A stretch of 47,107 nt of DNA, from positions 1-47,107 of the forward strand of contig ONWV01000008.1 of assembly GCA_900321635.1 (NCBI GenBank), written 5' to 3'. The position numbers were made by a program, and so were the translations under genes. Shown here in pieces: positions 39,454 to 47,107 of the stretch (position 1 is its first letter; each line of letters starts with the position of its first letter). The notes beneath the pieces were generated by a model. That model was given only the letters and a program-made list of their open reading frames with translations, was not told the DNA's origin and ran no database searches. This stretch comes from an uncultured Spirochaetaceae bacterium. GTDB lineage: Bacteria; Spirochaetota; Spirochaetia; Sphaerochaetales; Sphaerochaetaceae.

Positions 39454-41592
39454 TCAGTAGATTCCCCAGAATGCCTTGATCGGGTCCGGTCCGTAGTAGA
39501 TGAACTGGTGCGATACGTAGGAGGCAAGTCTCCATCCGAGAATCAGTGCAACCAGTGCGGCACCTGCCCAAGGAGATCCTGTGACCTTGTACATCTTTCT
39601 GTAGATGTAGCTCATGATCGGAGCCATGACAATCACAGAAAGGATTGTATGGACATCGAATACTGTTCCGTGACCTGCAGTTGAGAATGTGATTGCCAGT
39701 GCGAGCCAGACAACCAGTTCTGCTCCGAGAGAAGTTGCAATCACGTTGATCAGAGTGTCTACTCTGTCGCTGACGTTCTTGATTGCCCACATGTTGTTCA
39801 GTGTGCTGATTACCAGTGTGAACGGAAGCAGGATGACTGCATACTTGAGGGTTCTCATGAATCCGACAGGACTCATAAGCTCCCAGGATCCGTCGGCTGA
39901 CATGAATCTTGCATTGAACAGAGCCTTGATGATGACGGCCATGTTGTAGAAGGCTGCGAACAGAATCACTGCCAGAAGAATTGACTTGAAGGCATTTGCA
40001 ACGCCGCAGTTGAGATGGACTGATGAGAACTTTGCAAGAGTTCCGCCCTTCTTCTTTGTGATGAAGTAAAGGACTGTGAACAGAGCAGCTCCGACAGCAG
40101 CAGTTACAATGACCATGGTCATGGTTCTTACCTGACCCGGCTCCCAAGGCAGCCACTTGGTATTGGTTGCATTGGAGATTGTAAATGATCTGTCACCGCT
40201 TGATGCCATCCATGTTCCGACAAAGGCTGCAACTACTGCAAAGCAGATTGCAATCCAGAAGCTCGAGCTCTTTGTGCTGAGTGTCGGAGTGTAAAGATCG
40301 AACTTGGCTGTGCTGAAGAACTTTGATCCGAGAAGGATTGCAGTAAGAGCCATGAGCGATGCGATCATCGTGCAAGTTGCAAGAGTTGTGAACAAAAGTG
40401 TCCAGTAGCTTCCGCCTGCGTACTTTGTGTCATAAGGCTTGGATGCAGGATCTCCGATAGGACCGTTGTTCCAGTTCATGACCTGGCTGAAGAACTCGCA
40501 GGTCTTTGTGACTGCCTTGGCATCCCAGAGGTTTCCGTTATGGATTGTCTCAGGGCTGTAGAACAGTCTTGCGCGGTTCTCGGAAATAGCCTTGGCAAGA
40601 AGTGCTGAGTTGGCGATTGTTGTGTCGAAGATCTGACCGATGTACTGGCCCTTTCCGTTGGGATCGACTGAAAGATCCGGCTCATAGTACCAGCCGTTTC
40701 TCTTTGCCTCGTCAACATGGAAGGTCTGCTGGTAGCGCTCGGTCTTTCCGCTCTCAAGATAACCCGAATCCTCGTGAACACCTACACCTGACATGACGTT
40801 GAGCTGCGGATCTCTGATGACCTCGACACCTGCGACTTTGATTTTCTTGTTGAAGTTTCCGCCCGGTGAGAGTCTTGCTCCCTTCGGATACTCGGAAACG
40901 GCCTTCTCTTCTGCGGCCTTAAGTGATGTATAAACTGCGAAGTCTTCCTTGCTGAGCTTGTCCTTTGCAAGAGCATCAGGATCTGCGCTCTGAATCTGCT
41001 CGGCTGTGACCTCGACTCCGAATCTGTCATGAAGGACATTGAACATACGGTCGCTGAGTGTGAGATATGCACCTGAGAGGTTTACGACTGCTGCGCTTCC
41101 CAGAGCACCTGCTGAGTGGGCCCAGACACCGATTCTTGTGTTATCGATGAACTTGACGTTCTTGCAGTACTCGAAGATGTCGTACATTCCCTGAGATCCG
41201 CCGCGGAAGTAGTTTTCCTCCCTGAAGCCGTCCTCGGTGATTGCCGGCTGCTCTGAAAGACCGCAACCGTACATGCTTGCATTCAGTACGACGAAGCCGC
41301 GCTTTGCAAGTTCCCAGGCGACCATGTTGCTGGCAGCCAGGCTCTCTGATCCGCCGTGGAACAGGATGATGGCAGGAAGGCTGTCCTCGCTGTCGACGTT
41401 CCTGGGCTCATACTGCTCGAAATTCAGAGCAGCGCCACGGACATCAAGAGTGATGTTCTTGATGATGACTTTGTTGCCCCTGGTGATTGTCAGACCTGCA
41501 ATGGCGCTGAAAATCAGGGTAAGGACAATGAAGACTCCCAGAACGCGCCATGCGTTTTCGGGGGTCAACAGATTGAATTTTCCCTTCTTCAT
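39454..41592 (-). CDS. Alpha/beta-hydrolase domain fused to a multi-helix membrane domain
   Basis: The 712 residues have three parts. First is an N-terminal membrane helix (VLGVFIVLTLIFSAIAGLTI). Next is an extracytoplasmic alpha/beta hydrolase (about residues 60-370) with 'PAIILFHGGSESLAAS' (oxyanion strand), the nucleophile elbow 'IGVWAHSAGALGSAA' (A-H-S-A-G in place of GxSxG) and a late 'YSPETIHNG' with a candidate His. Last come seven to nine membrane helices from about residue 395 to the end. AAGGAG precedes the ATG. It is 26 bases after a PepSY lipoprotein and ends at a terminator. The substrate is unknown; the layout suggests a membrane-held esterase or acyl-processing enzyme facing the periplasm. 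Confidence 0.75.
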   Translation of the reverse strand: MKKGKFNLLTPENAWRVLGVFIVLTLIFSAIAGLTITRGNKVIIKNITLDVRGAALNFEQYEPRNVDSEDSLPAIILFHGGSESLAASNMVAWELAKRGFVVLNASMYGCGLSEQPAITEDGFREENYFRGGSQGMYDIFEYCKNVKFIDNTRIGVWAHSAGALGSAAVVNLSGAYLTLSDRMFNVLHDRFGVEVTAEQIQSADPDALAKDKLSKEDFAVYTSLKAAEEKAVSEYPKGARLSPGGNFNKKIKVAGVEVIRDPQLNVMSGVGVHEDSGYLESGKTERYQQTFHVDEAKRNGWYYEPDLSVDPNGKGQYIGQIFDTTIANSALLAKAISENRARLFYSPETIHNGNLWDAKAVTKTCEFFSQVMNWNNGPIGDPASKPYDTKYAGGSYWTLLFTTLATCTMIASLMALTAILLGSKFFSTAKFDLYTPTLSTKSSSFWIAICFAVVAAFVGTWMASSGDRSFTISNATNTKWLPWEPGQVRTMTMVIVTAAVGAALFTVLYFITKKKGGTLAKFSSVHLNCGVANAFKSILLAVILFAAFYNMAVIIKALFNARFMSADGSWELMSPVGFMRTLKYAVILLPFTLVISTLNNMWAIKNVSDRVDTLINVIATSLGAELVVWLALAITFSTAGHGTVFDVHTILSVIVMAPIMSYIYRKMYKVTGSPWAGAALVALILGWRLASYVSHQFIYYGPDPIKAFWGIY

Positions 41593-41618
41593 AGTATATC
41601 TCCTTTTATTATGAAAGC

Positions 41619-41891
41619 TCAGTTCTCAGGAAAGTAATCCGTTTTTACGACTTCACCGGATTTGGAATCAACGCTGATGATGTACTTGCCTTCCCTCCAG
41701 GTGGTGACTTTGTAGACTGCAGGACTTGTGCTCTTATCAAGCTCCACTTCCCACTTCTGGACATAAACCTTGGATGTTCCGATGCTCTTCAGGGCAATAT
41801 CTACAGCCTTGTCCTTGGAAATACCACCGCAGGAAACAAGAGTCACGGAAAACAGAAGAACAAACAGTGCGATAAGGTAGGCCTTCTTCAT
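41619..41891 (-). CDS. Small PepSY-domain lipoprotein
   Basis: Ninety residues: the lipoprotein signal MKKAYLIALFVLLFSVTLVSC ends in the lipobox LVSC. One PepSY-like domain follows: 'SKDKAVDIALKSIGTSKVYVQKWEVEL...AVYKVTTWREGKYIISVDSKSGEVVKTDYF'. PepSY domains are thought to inhibit or chaperone extracytoplasmic enzymes. As the first gene ahead of the membrane hydrolase it may act on that enzyme. AAAGGAG precedes the ATG. Confidence 0.8.
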   Translation of the reverse strand: MKKAYLIALFVLLFSVTLVSCGGISKDKAVDIALKSIGTSKVYVQKWEVELDKSTSPAVYKVTTWREGKYIISVDSKSGEVVKTDYFPEN

Positions 41892-41905
41892 ATCAACTCC
41901 TTTTG

Positions 41906-41956
41906 TACAGACTTATTACGGGCAAAAATCCTGTAAAGGATAAAAATTTGTCTGTA
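41906..41956 (-). promoter_or_regulatory. Nested inverted repeat in the PepSY-hydrolase leader
   Basis: TACAGAC (41906-41912) pairs with GTCTGTA (41950-41956), and inside it ATCCT-GTAA-AGGAT (41928-41941) forms a hairpin. It begins 15 bases upstream of the start codon. Direct copies of AATTTGTAAA lie further upstream at about 41990 and 42010. It could be a regulatory leader or an operator. Confidence 0.45.
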
Positions 41957-42074
41957 TAAATCAAGTTTATGGTAGCACGCACCTATCAATTTGTAAATGC
42001 AATTTGTAAACCATTTTTCACGCCAAAGAGGACTAATTTGATATTTAATTTCAGAAATGTTGCTGTCCCTGGTA

Positions 42075-43322
42075 TTAGGATTCCGATTTACGGGACTTGA
42101 AGGTGTTCGGAATATAAAGCAGAGCCATTGTGATTATGGCACTCCAGTTCTGCTGGAAGAAGAATCTTGAAGCTATGACCTTCAGGATTATGAGCATAAG
42201 AATCAGGCCGACAAGGATGCGGAAACAGATTCTGCAAAGCCTTACTACCCTCTCATTCTTAAAGAACGAAAGGATTCCCAGAACCAGAAGAAGCGGATTT
42301 ACAAAGACGATATTCTCGTTGAACCAGGTCACATCGTGATTTGTGAAGCACATCATGAAAAAAAGGACCGAACCCAGAATTCCGAAGATGATGCACACAA
42401 TGCCCCTGTAGATTCCATTGGCCCTGTCAAAGCCCAGATACCACAGTAAAACCGAAATCCCGCCAAGAATAAGACCAAACAGTGCGGAGAACAGGATGTT
42501 GCTTTGAGGCTTGTCAGGAACGGAGGGATACAAAGAGCCGTTGTCCACCACAACCGTGCTCTTAAGACCAAAGTACTCCATCACGGCTTTTTCAAGAACA
42601 TCGGGAAGGAACATCTCGTCCCACAGCGTGGCTTCTTTGTCGATCATTGAACTCTGAAGAAACTCAAGGCCCCACTGAATGAAGCGGTTTCTGGAAAGAG
42701 CGCGCGAAGCCTGCTGACGGAATGTGTAGCCTCTTTGGCTCTGCGCCCACTTCTTAAAGTCCCCGACCGTTGCCCTGTCAATGATGTCTCTGAGTCTTGT
42801 GGCGCAGTTATCTTTATAGTGATGATACAGATAGTCGCGGTTTTCGTGACTTGTATTTTCATCCATGAAACGGACAATGGCCTTCTTCTGTGCAGGTGTA
42901 AGAGGCAGGACTACAGTTGTGGCATTTCGCCCGTCGTCCTCAAGCTCCGCCATGCGAAGGTCCGCATATGAAGAAAGACACACGAACCAAAGCCTTCCCA
43001 TGATGAAATTCTTGATAAAGTCATCGCTTGAAAACGAGAACGTGCCGTAGTCAAATGCGATATTGCGCCCCGTGGGGGTCTGGACCAGAAAGGCCGAGTG
43101 CCCGAACCACGAATAAAGAGGCCCGCCCTGCGATATTGTCAGAAGTGATATTGTGTAGCTGTCCCAGTAGTCATCGTTGCCGTCATCCGTCATGTCAAAA
43201 TACCTATTGAGCATGGGAACCGAGTCAAATGAATGCACCTCATCTGCATGGTTTATGCTGATGGCAAAGACCGAAGCGAGACAAAATGCAAATAACAAGA
43301 CGGAAAAAGACAGCTTTTTCAT
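42075..43322 (-). CDS. DUF4105 family protein with C-terminal membrane helices
   Basis: The signal peptide (MKKLSFSVLLFAFCLASVFA) leads to a DUF4105 domain: 'SYTISLLTISQGGPLYSWFGHSAFLVQTPTGRNIAFDYGTFSF' and 'YLYHHYKDNCATRLRDIIDRA' are the family's His and Asn-Cys motifs, which resemble a papain-like or NlpC-type active site. About four to five membrane helices make up the final 150 residues. It is exported and inner-membrane anchored; some homologues are linked to lipid or cell-wall processing. The ATG at 43322 is preferred over the TTG one codon upstream, but neither has a clear ribosome binding site. Confidence 0.82.
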   Translation of the reverse strand: MKKLSFSVLLFAFCLASVFAISINHADEVHSFDSVPMLNRYFDMTDDGNDDYWDSYTISLLTISQGGPLYSWFGHSAFLVQTPTGRNIAFDYGTFSFSSDDFIKNFIMGRLWFVCLSSYADLRMAELEDDGRNATTVVLPLTPAQKKAIVRFMDENTSHENRDYLYHHYKDNCATRLRDIIDRATVGDFKKWAQSQRGYTFRQQASRALSRNRFIQWGLEFLQSSMIDKEATLWDEMFLPDVLEKAVMEYFGLKSTVVVDNGSLYPSVPDKPQSNILFSALFGLILGGISVLLWYLGFDRANGIYRGIVCIIFGILGSVLFFMMCFTNHDVTWFNENIVFVNPLLLVLGILSFFKNERVVRLCRICFRILVGLILMLIILKVIASRFFFQQNWSAIITMALLYIPNTFKSRKSES

Positions 43323-43414
43323 CAATTGAAATAATACATCAAAAGAATGTGCTTGTCAGTTCACAGACTGCTTTCCGTCAGCCTACTTTGATAAAAAATT
43401 GCAATTGGACTGAC

Positions 43415-43454
43415 AAAATCAGCCCAGTCGGCAAAAAAAAGCAAACCGGGCTGA
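43415..43454 (-). terminator. Rho-independent terminator of the transporter gene
   Basis: On the minus strand TCAGCCCGGT and ACTGGGCTGA pair (one G-T) and are followed by TTTTG. It lies about 30 bases after the transporter stop codon. Confidence 0.75.
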
Positions 43455-43485
43455 CAGAAAAGCAATTAAAACTCAGAAAACCGGC

Positions 43486-45123
43486 TCAGGCGTTCTTGGC
43501 AACCTTGTTTCTGATGACAAACAGGGTTCCGATCATCATTGCAATTGCAATCGGAAGGACAATCAGCCAGTTCGGAATGATACCTGCGATGATATATGCA
43601 ACGAATGAGACAGCGGCGACCGTGATTGCATACGGAAGCTGTGTGTTGACGTGGTTGATATGGTCGCAGTCGGCTCCGGCTGATGCCATGATTGTAGTAT
43701 CGGAAATCGGCGAGCAGTGGTCACCGCAGACAGCACCTGCCATACATGCGGACACGCAGACAACACCGATTGAAGTTGTGATCGGGAAGACGCTGATTGT
43801 GATAGGAATCAGGATTCCGAAGGTTCCCCACGATGTTCCTGTTGAGAATGAAAGGAAACATCCGATCAGGAAGATGATTGCAGGAAGCATGACCTGAAGT
43901 CCGGCAGCAGATCCCTCTACCAGGCCTGAGACGAACTCTCTTGCACCCAGGCTGTCTGTCATTGCCTTGAGGGTCCATGCGAAGACCAGAATCAGGATTG
44001 CAGGAACCATGGCCTTGAAGCCTTCGGGAAGGCAGCTCATGATGTCCTGGAACTTGAGGGTTCTTCTTGCAAGATAGTAGATGATTGTGATGATGAATGT
44101 GCATGCGCTGCCCAGCATCAGACCTACGGATGCATCTGAGTCAGAGAAGGCCTCGATGATTGAGGCGCCCTGGAAGAAGCCGCCGCTGTAAAGCATGCCG
44201 ATGACACATGCGATGATCAGGACAACAATCGGGAACACAAGATCGATGACCTTGCCGCCCTTTCTGCCCTTCTCCTTCAGAGTCTCATCTTCCATGACCT
44301 CGATCTTCTCGGCGAATGAGCCGCTGCGCTTGATCATGGAATCGATCTTCTGCTTTGCACTTTCCTTGGTGTAGGGCTCGAACTTGCGCATCGGGCCGTA
44401 GTCGAACTTCATAAGAGCAAGGGAGATCATCATGACGATGGTCAGAATTGCGTAGAAGTTGAAAGGAATGACCTTAACAAAGAGGCTGAAGCCGCTGACG
44501 CCTGAGTCCTTAACAAAGCCCGAAACAGCTGCTGCCCATGAAGAAACAGGAGCGATGATGCAGATCGGGGCTGCCGTTGCATCAATCAGGTAGCTGAGCT
44601 TCTCCTTGGAGATTCCGTGCTTTTCGGCAACAGGTCTCATAACCGAACCGACTGTCAGGCAGTTGAAGTAGTCGTCGATGAAAATCAGAACACCAAGGGC
44701 TGTGGTTGCAAGCATTGCACCTGTCTTTGTCTTGATGTGCTCGGATGCCCAGCGGCCGAATGCCTCGGATCCGCCTGCCTTGTTCATCAGGGCTACGATT
44801 GCACCGAGGATAACAAGGAAAATCAGAATTCCGACGTTATATGCATCGGCAACGGATGCGACATAGCCGTCCTGGAAAACATGGACCAGTGTTCCCTCGA
44901 AGCTGAAACCTGAATAGAGAAGTCCTCCGATGAGGATACCGATGAACAGAGAGGAATAGACCTCTTTGGTAGCCAGGGCCAGGCCGATTGCTACAACCGG
45001 CGGAAGAAGAGCCCAGGCGGTGTTGGCGAAATCTCTGCCTGAAACGGCAGCGACGATCATCAGTACGACGACCACCAGCACAAAGGCGCACATTACGTAC
45101 GTTGATTTCTTGGTTTTACCCAT
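43486..45123 (-). CDS. NhaC-family antiporter, likely lysine transporter
   Basis: The 545-residue protein has about 12-13 membrane helices. NhaC-family features are 'PPVVAIGLALATKEVYSSLFIGILIGGLLYSGF', 'LIFIDDYFNCLTVGSVMRPVAEKHG', 'DATAAPICIIAPVSSWAA', 'SFSTGTSWGTFGILIPI' and 'CGDHCSPISDTTIMASAGADCDHINHVNTQLPYA'. A cytoplasmic loop with a charged stretch (EVMEDETLKEKGRKGGK) lies mid-protein. GGGAGG followed by seven T precedes the ATG. By sequence it is a sodium/proton antiporter family member. The lysine riboswitch upstream argues that this member imports lysine, as proposed for similar riboswitch-linked NhaC proteins (LysW). Confidence 0.9.
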   Translation of the reverse strand: MGKTKKSTYVMCAFVLVVVVLMIVAAVSGRDFANTAWALLPPVVAIGLALATKEVYSSLFIGILIGGLLYSGFSFEGTLVHVFQDGYVASVADAYNVGILIFLVILGAIVALMNKAGGSEAFGRWASEHIKTKTGAMLATTALGVLIFIDDYFNCLTVGSVMRPVAEKHGISKEKLSYLIDATAAPICIIAPVSSWAAAVSGFVKDSGVSGFSLFVKVIPFNFYAILTIVMMISLALMKFDYGPMRKFEPYTKESAKQKIDSMIKRSGSFAEKIEVMEDETLKEKGRKGGKVIDLVFPIVVLIIACVIGMLYSGGFFQGASIIEAFSDSDASVGLMLGSACTFIITIIYYLARRTLKFQDIMSCLPEGFKAMVPAILILVFAWTLKAMTDSLGAREFVSGLVEGSAAGLQVMLPAIIFLIGCFLSFSTGTSWGTFGILIPITISVFPITTSIGVVCVSACMAGAVCGDHCSPISDTTIMASAGADCDHINHVNTQLPYAITVAAVSFVAYIIAGIIPNWLIVLPIAIAMMIGTLFVIRNKVAKNA

Positions 45124-45190
45124 AAAAAAACCTCCCGAAACCGTGCCATGATACTACCATGACACTATCTCAGAAGGCTGAACAAGTGTA

Positions 45191-45350
45191 CGATAGCTCT
45201 CCGCATTTCTGCGACAGTCTGCAGGATATTGTCCTACAGCCCGGACGCCTTCATCCTCAGGCAGGACTTAGGCCCCTCGGCGGTTTCCCCTTTTGATGCC
45301 CGTCATTTCCTGAAAACAGGCAGCTACTCTTTGAAACCGCTCCTCTATCA
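45191..45350 (-). ncRNA. Lysine riboswitch (L box)
   Basis: On the minus strand the element opens TGATAGAGGAGCGG and closes GGAGAGCTATCG, which pair as stem P1. Conserved pieces are CAAAGAGTAGCTG after the first strand, the AGGGGAAACCGCCGA joining segment, and ACTGTCGCAGAAATGCGGAGAG at the 3' side. These are the hallmarks of lysine aptamers with their five-way junction. After it come a GTGTCATG/CATGGCAC hairpin and the GGGAGG ribosome binding site, so lysine could stop translation, transcription, or both. Confidence 0.92.
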
Positions 45351-45371
45351 TGAACTAGAGTTTCTGTTGTG

Positions 45372-45400
45372 ATGTTATGAAACAGTCGGCTTTATGTCAA
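45372..45400 (-). promoter_or_regulatory. Promoter of the riboswitch-transporter transcript
   Basis: On the minus strand a perfect TTGACA (45400-45395) is followed after 17 bases by TAACAT (45377-45372). This puts the start of transcription about 15 bases before the aptamer. Confidence 0.75.
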
Positions 45401-45423
45401 CTGCAGGGCATAACAATATTTAA

Positions 45424-45780
45424 TCAAAGTTCTGCTATTGCTTCAATTTCGACTTTAGCTCCCTTGGGTAAAGCAGCCACCTGGAAGCATGATCTAGCAG
45501 GCTTATGGTCTCCGAAAGCCTTGGCATAGACTTCGTTGAATGCTGCAAAGTCCTTGATGTCTGACAGAAAGCATGTGGTCTTCAGAACCTTGCAAAGGCA
45601 AGATCCTGCGGACTCAAGGACCACAGAGAGATTCTCAAGAGCCTGAGCTGACTGGGTCTTGATGTCGGCCTCAAGGTCACGCGGAAGCTGACCGGAGGTG
45701 AAAACAAGGTTTCCCGAAACTGTTGCGTGGCAGTACGGTCCGATTGCGGCAGGTGCCTTATCACTGAAAATAGTCTTCAT
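45424..45780 (-). CDS. ridA: RidA family deaminase, slightly short
   Basis: RidA hydrolyses reactive enamine/imine intermediates released by PLP enzymes such as threonine dehydratase. The 118 residues include 'APAAIGPYCHATVSGNLVFTSGQLP', 'CFLSDIKDFAAFNEVYAKAFG', 'KPARSCFQVAALPKGAKVEIEAIAEL' with the binding Arg and Glu. The usual length is about 125-128. The loop between SGQLP and DI(K/E)xQ is about 7 residues shorter than in most members (RDLEA here), keeping the frame. GGAGG precedes the ATG. It is 29 bases after fhs on the same strand. Confidence 0.9.
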   Translation of the reverse strand: MKTIFSDKAPAAIGPYCHATVSGNLVFTSGQLPRDLEADIKTQSAQALENLSVVLESAGSCLCKVLKTTCFLSDIKDFAAFNEVYAKAFGDHKPARSCFQVAALPKGAKVEIEAIAEL

Positions 45781-45809
45781 ATCTTAATCCTCCAAAAATA
45801 ATAATCAAA

Positions 45810-47107
45810 TCACATGAGTCCGGTGATCTTTCCGTTCTCATCAATATCTATGACCGTTGCCTGAGGAACCTTTGGAAGGCCCGGCATAGTCATGATCTCT
45901 CCTGTGTAGACTACCACAAAGCCCGCTCCTGCGCTTGGTTTGACATCACGAACCGAGACTGTGAAACCTGTAGGTGCACAGAGCTTCTTGGGGTCGTCGG
46001 AGAAGCTGTATTGTGTCTTTGCCATGCACACGGGACACTTGGAGAATCCAAGAGCCTCAAGCTTCTTGAGCTTTGTCTTGACGCCTGCCGCGTAGGAGAC
46101 AGAAGAGCCTCCGTAGATGCGCTTTACGATCTTTTCTATTTTGGTCTCAAGGCTGTCTTCATCTTCATAGGTAAGCTCGACGCGGGAAGGAATATCGCAA
46201 AGGCGCACAACCTCCTCTGCCAAGGCAATTCCGCCCTGCCCTCCCTTGGCCCAGACTTCCGACAGAACCGCATTGACTCCAAGCTCCTTGCAGCGCTTTG
46301 CAACTAGGGAAAGCTCTGCTTCGGAGTCTGTGGGGAAGCGGTTGATTGCAACCACGCACGGAACCTTATAGACGTCTGTCATGACAGAAACATGGCGTAA
46401 AAGATTGGGAAGACCCTTTTCCAGGGCATCAAGATCCTCTGAACCAAGGCTGTCCTTCTTAAGGCCGCCGTGCATCTTCAAGGCCCTGACTGTAGCCACG
46501 ACAACAACCGCAGAAGGCCTGAGGCCTGTGGTCCTGCACTTGATGTCCATGAACTTCTCGGCACCAAGATCCGCACCGAAGCCTGCCTCGGTAATTACAT
46601 AGTCGCCACACTTAAGCGCCATTCGAGTTGCCAGAACTGAGTTACAGCCGTGGGCGATGTTTGCAAAAGGACCTCCGTGGATGAAGGCAGGAGTTCCCTC
46701 AAGGCTCTGGACAAGGTTGGGCTTTAGGGCATCTTTCAAGATGGCCGTCATGGCACCCTGGGCCTTAAGATCGGCTGCTGTTACAACCGAGCCGTCGTAT
46801 TTATAACCTACAATGATCTTTCCAAGACGTGCCTTCAAATCGGAAATGGAAGAAGAAAGGCACAGGATTGCCATGACCTCGGATGCTACTGTGATATCAT
46901 AGCCGTCCTCTCTGGGGCATCCGTTTTTGGCTCCGCCAAGGCCGTCTACCACAAAGCGCAGCTGACGGTCGTTCATGTCCACACAGCGTCTCCAGACTAT
47001 GGTCTTGGGGTCAATTCCAAGCTCATTACCCTGGAAGATGTGGTTGTCTATCATGGCAGCCAGAAGATTGTTTGCAGCTCCGATTGCATGAAAATCACCT
47101 GTGAAAT
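45810..47107 (-). CDS. fhs: Formate--tetrahydrofolate ligase, C-terminal part
   Basis: The frame continues beyond the right edge of the window (…[22 protein letters not shown]), so about 432 of the usual 555 or so residues are present and the start is outside. The diagnostic block '[42 protein letters not shown]' is intact, along with '[16 protein letters not shown]', '[25 protein letters not shown]' and the final '[15 protein letters not shown]'. It makes 10-formyltetrahydrofolate for one-carbon metabolism. ridA follows it in the same transcript. Confidence 0.96.
   Translation of the reverse strand, partial: FTGDFHAIGAANNLLAAMIDNHIFQGNELGIDPKTIVWRRCVDMNDRQLRFVVDGLGGAKNGCPREDGYDITVASEVMAILCLSSSISDLKARLGKIIVGYKYDGSVVTAADLKAQGAMTAILKDALKPNLVQSLEGTPAFIHGGPFANIAHGCNSVLATRMALKCGDYVITEAGFGADLGAEKFMDIKCRTTGLRPSAVVVVATVRALKMHGGLKKDSLGSEDLDALEKGLPNLLRHVSVMTDVYKVPCVVAINRFPTDSEAELSLVAKRCKELGVNAVLSEVWAKGGQGGIALAEEVVRLCDIPSRVELTYEDEDSLETKIEKIVKRIYGGSSVSYAAGVKTKLKKLEALGFSKCPVCMAKTQYSFSDDPKKLCAPTGFTVSVRDVKPSAGAGFVVVYTGEIMTMPGLPKVPQATVIDIDENGKITGLM

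Noticed and set aside
39266..40156. His/Ser/Arg-rich minus-strand frame over the hydrolase 3' end
   Set aside because: Alternative frame of the membrane hydrolase continued through the array; composition typical of an out-of-frame reading.

Overview
The window reads as two pieces of DNA from different bacteria joined end to end. Positions 1 to about 5,570 look like a low-GC Gram-positive of the Clostridia/Lachnospiraceae type: a cut-down DUF4143 protein, a broken secreted leucine-rich-repeat protein with choline-binding-like repeats, and a cell-wall pair (ddl, murF). From about 5,570 to the end the genes look spirochaetal, probably a gut or rumen Treponema-like organism: valS, cysS, ackA, asnS, mutL, recO and recJ housekeeping genes among signal-peptide, lipoprotein and outer-membrane-barrel genes. 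The seam lies inside one small reading frame (5451-5672), where a ParA N-terminus runs into the C-terminus of a ComF-like phosphoribosyltransferase across a stretch that fits both families. A contig misassembly is the simplest explanation. The species assignments are inferred from gene style, not from a search.

Layout of the spirochaetal part. 5.8-9.4 kb: lipoprotein and valS on the minus strand, with terminator, promoter and leader hairpin. 9.4-10.6 kb: a gene-poor island of repeats (Q-rich 18-bp tandem repeat, a 165-bp structured repeat, hairpins, 9-bp CAGAC arrays). 10.6-13.3 kb: anti-sigma factor, ECF sigma factor and a frame-broken cysS. 13.4-16.1 kb: ackA and a secreted protein. 16.1-20.5 kb: minus-strand DUF1846, DJ-1/PfpI, asnS, a WalJ-type hydrolase and tRNA-Met. 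20.6-26.2 kb: secreted protein, TtcA-like protein, a FecR-plus-barrel protein and mutL. 26.2-29.0 kb: orphan nuclease-like gene, second copy of the 165-bp repeat, lipoprotein and acyltransferase. 29.1-33.5 kb: hydroxyacid dehydrogenase, Lrp regulator, recO and recJ. 33.5-38.4 kb: divergent araR and araBDA. 38.4-39.4 kb: an IS200/RAYT-type transposase between two inverted arrays of 9-bp units. 39.4-47.1 kb: membrane hydrolase with PepSY lipoprotein, DUF4105 protein, an NhaC-family transporter behind a lysine riboswitch, ridA, and fhs running off the end.

Functional modules that hang together: L-arabinose use (AraR repressor, kinase, epimerase and isomerase with overlapping frames); acetate formation (ackA) and one-carbon metabolism (fhs); lysine-responsive transport; an ECF sigma/anti-sigma pair; DNA repair (mutL, recO, recJ). 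The least explained material is the repeat biology. The 9-bp array family occurs at several sites, sits next to terminators, and at one site encodes the tail of its own presumed transposase. There are also a two-copy structured repeat and a roughly 290-bp foldback on the Gram-positive side. Three coding genes (LRR protein, cysS, probably ridA) show small internal losses that could be real or assembly errors.
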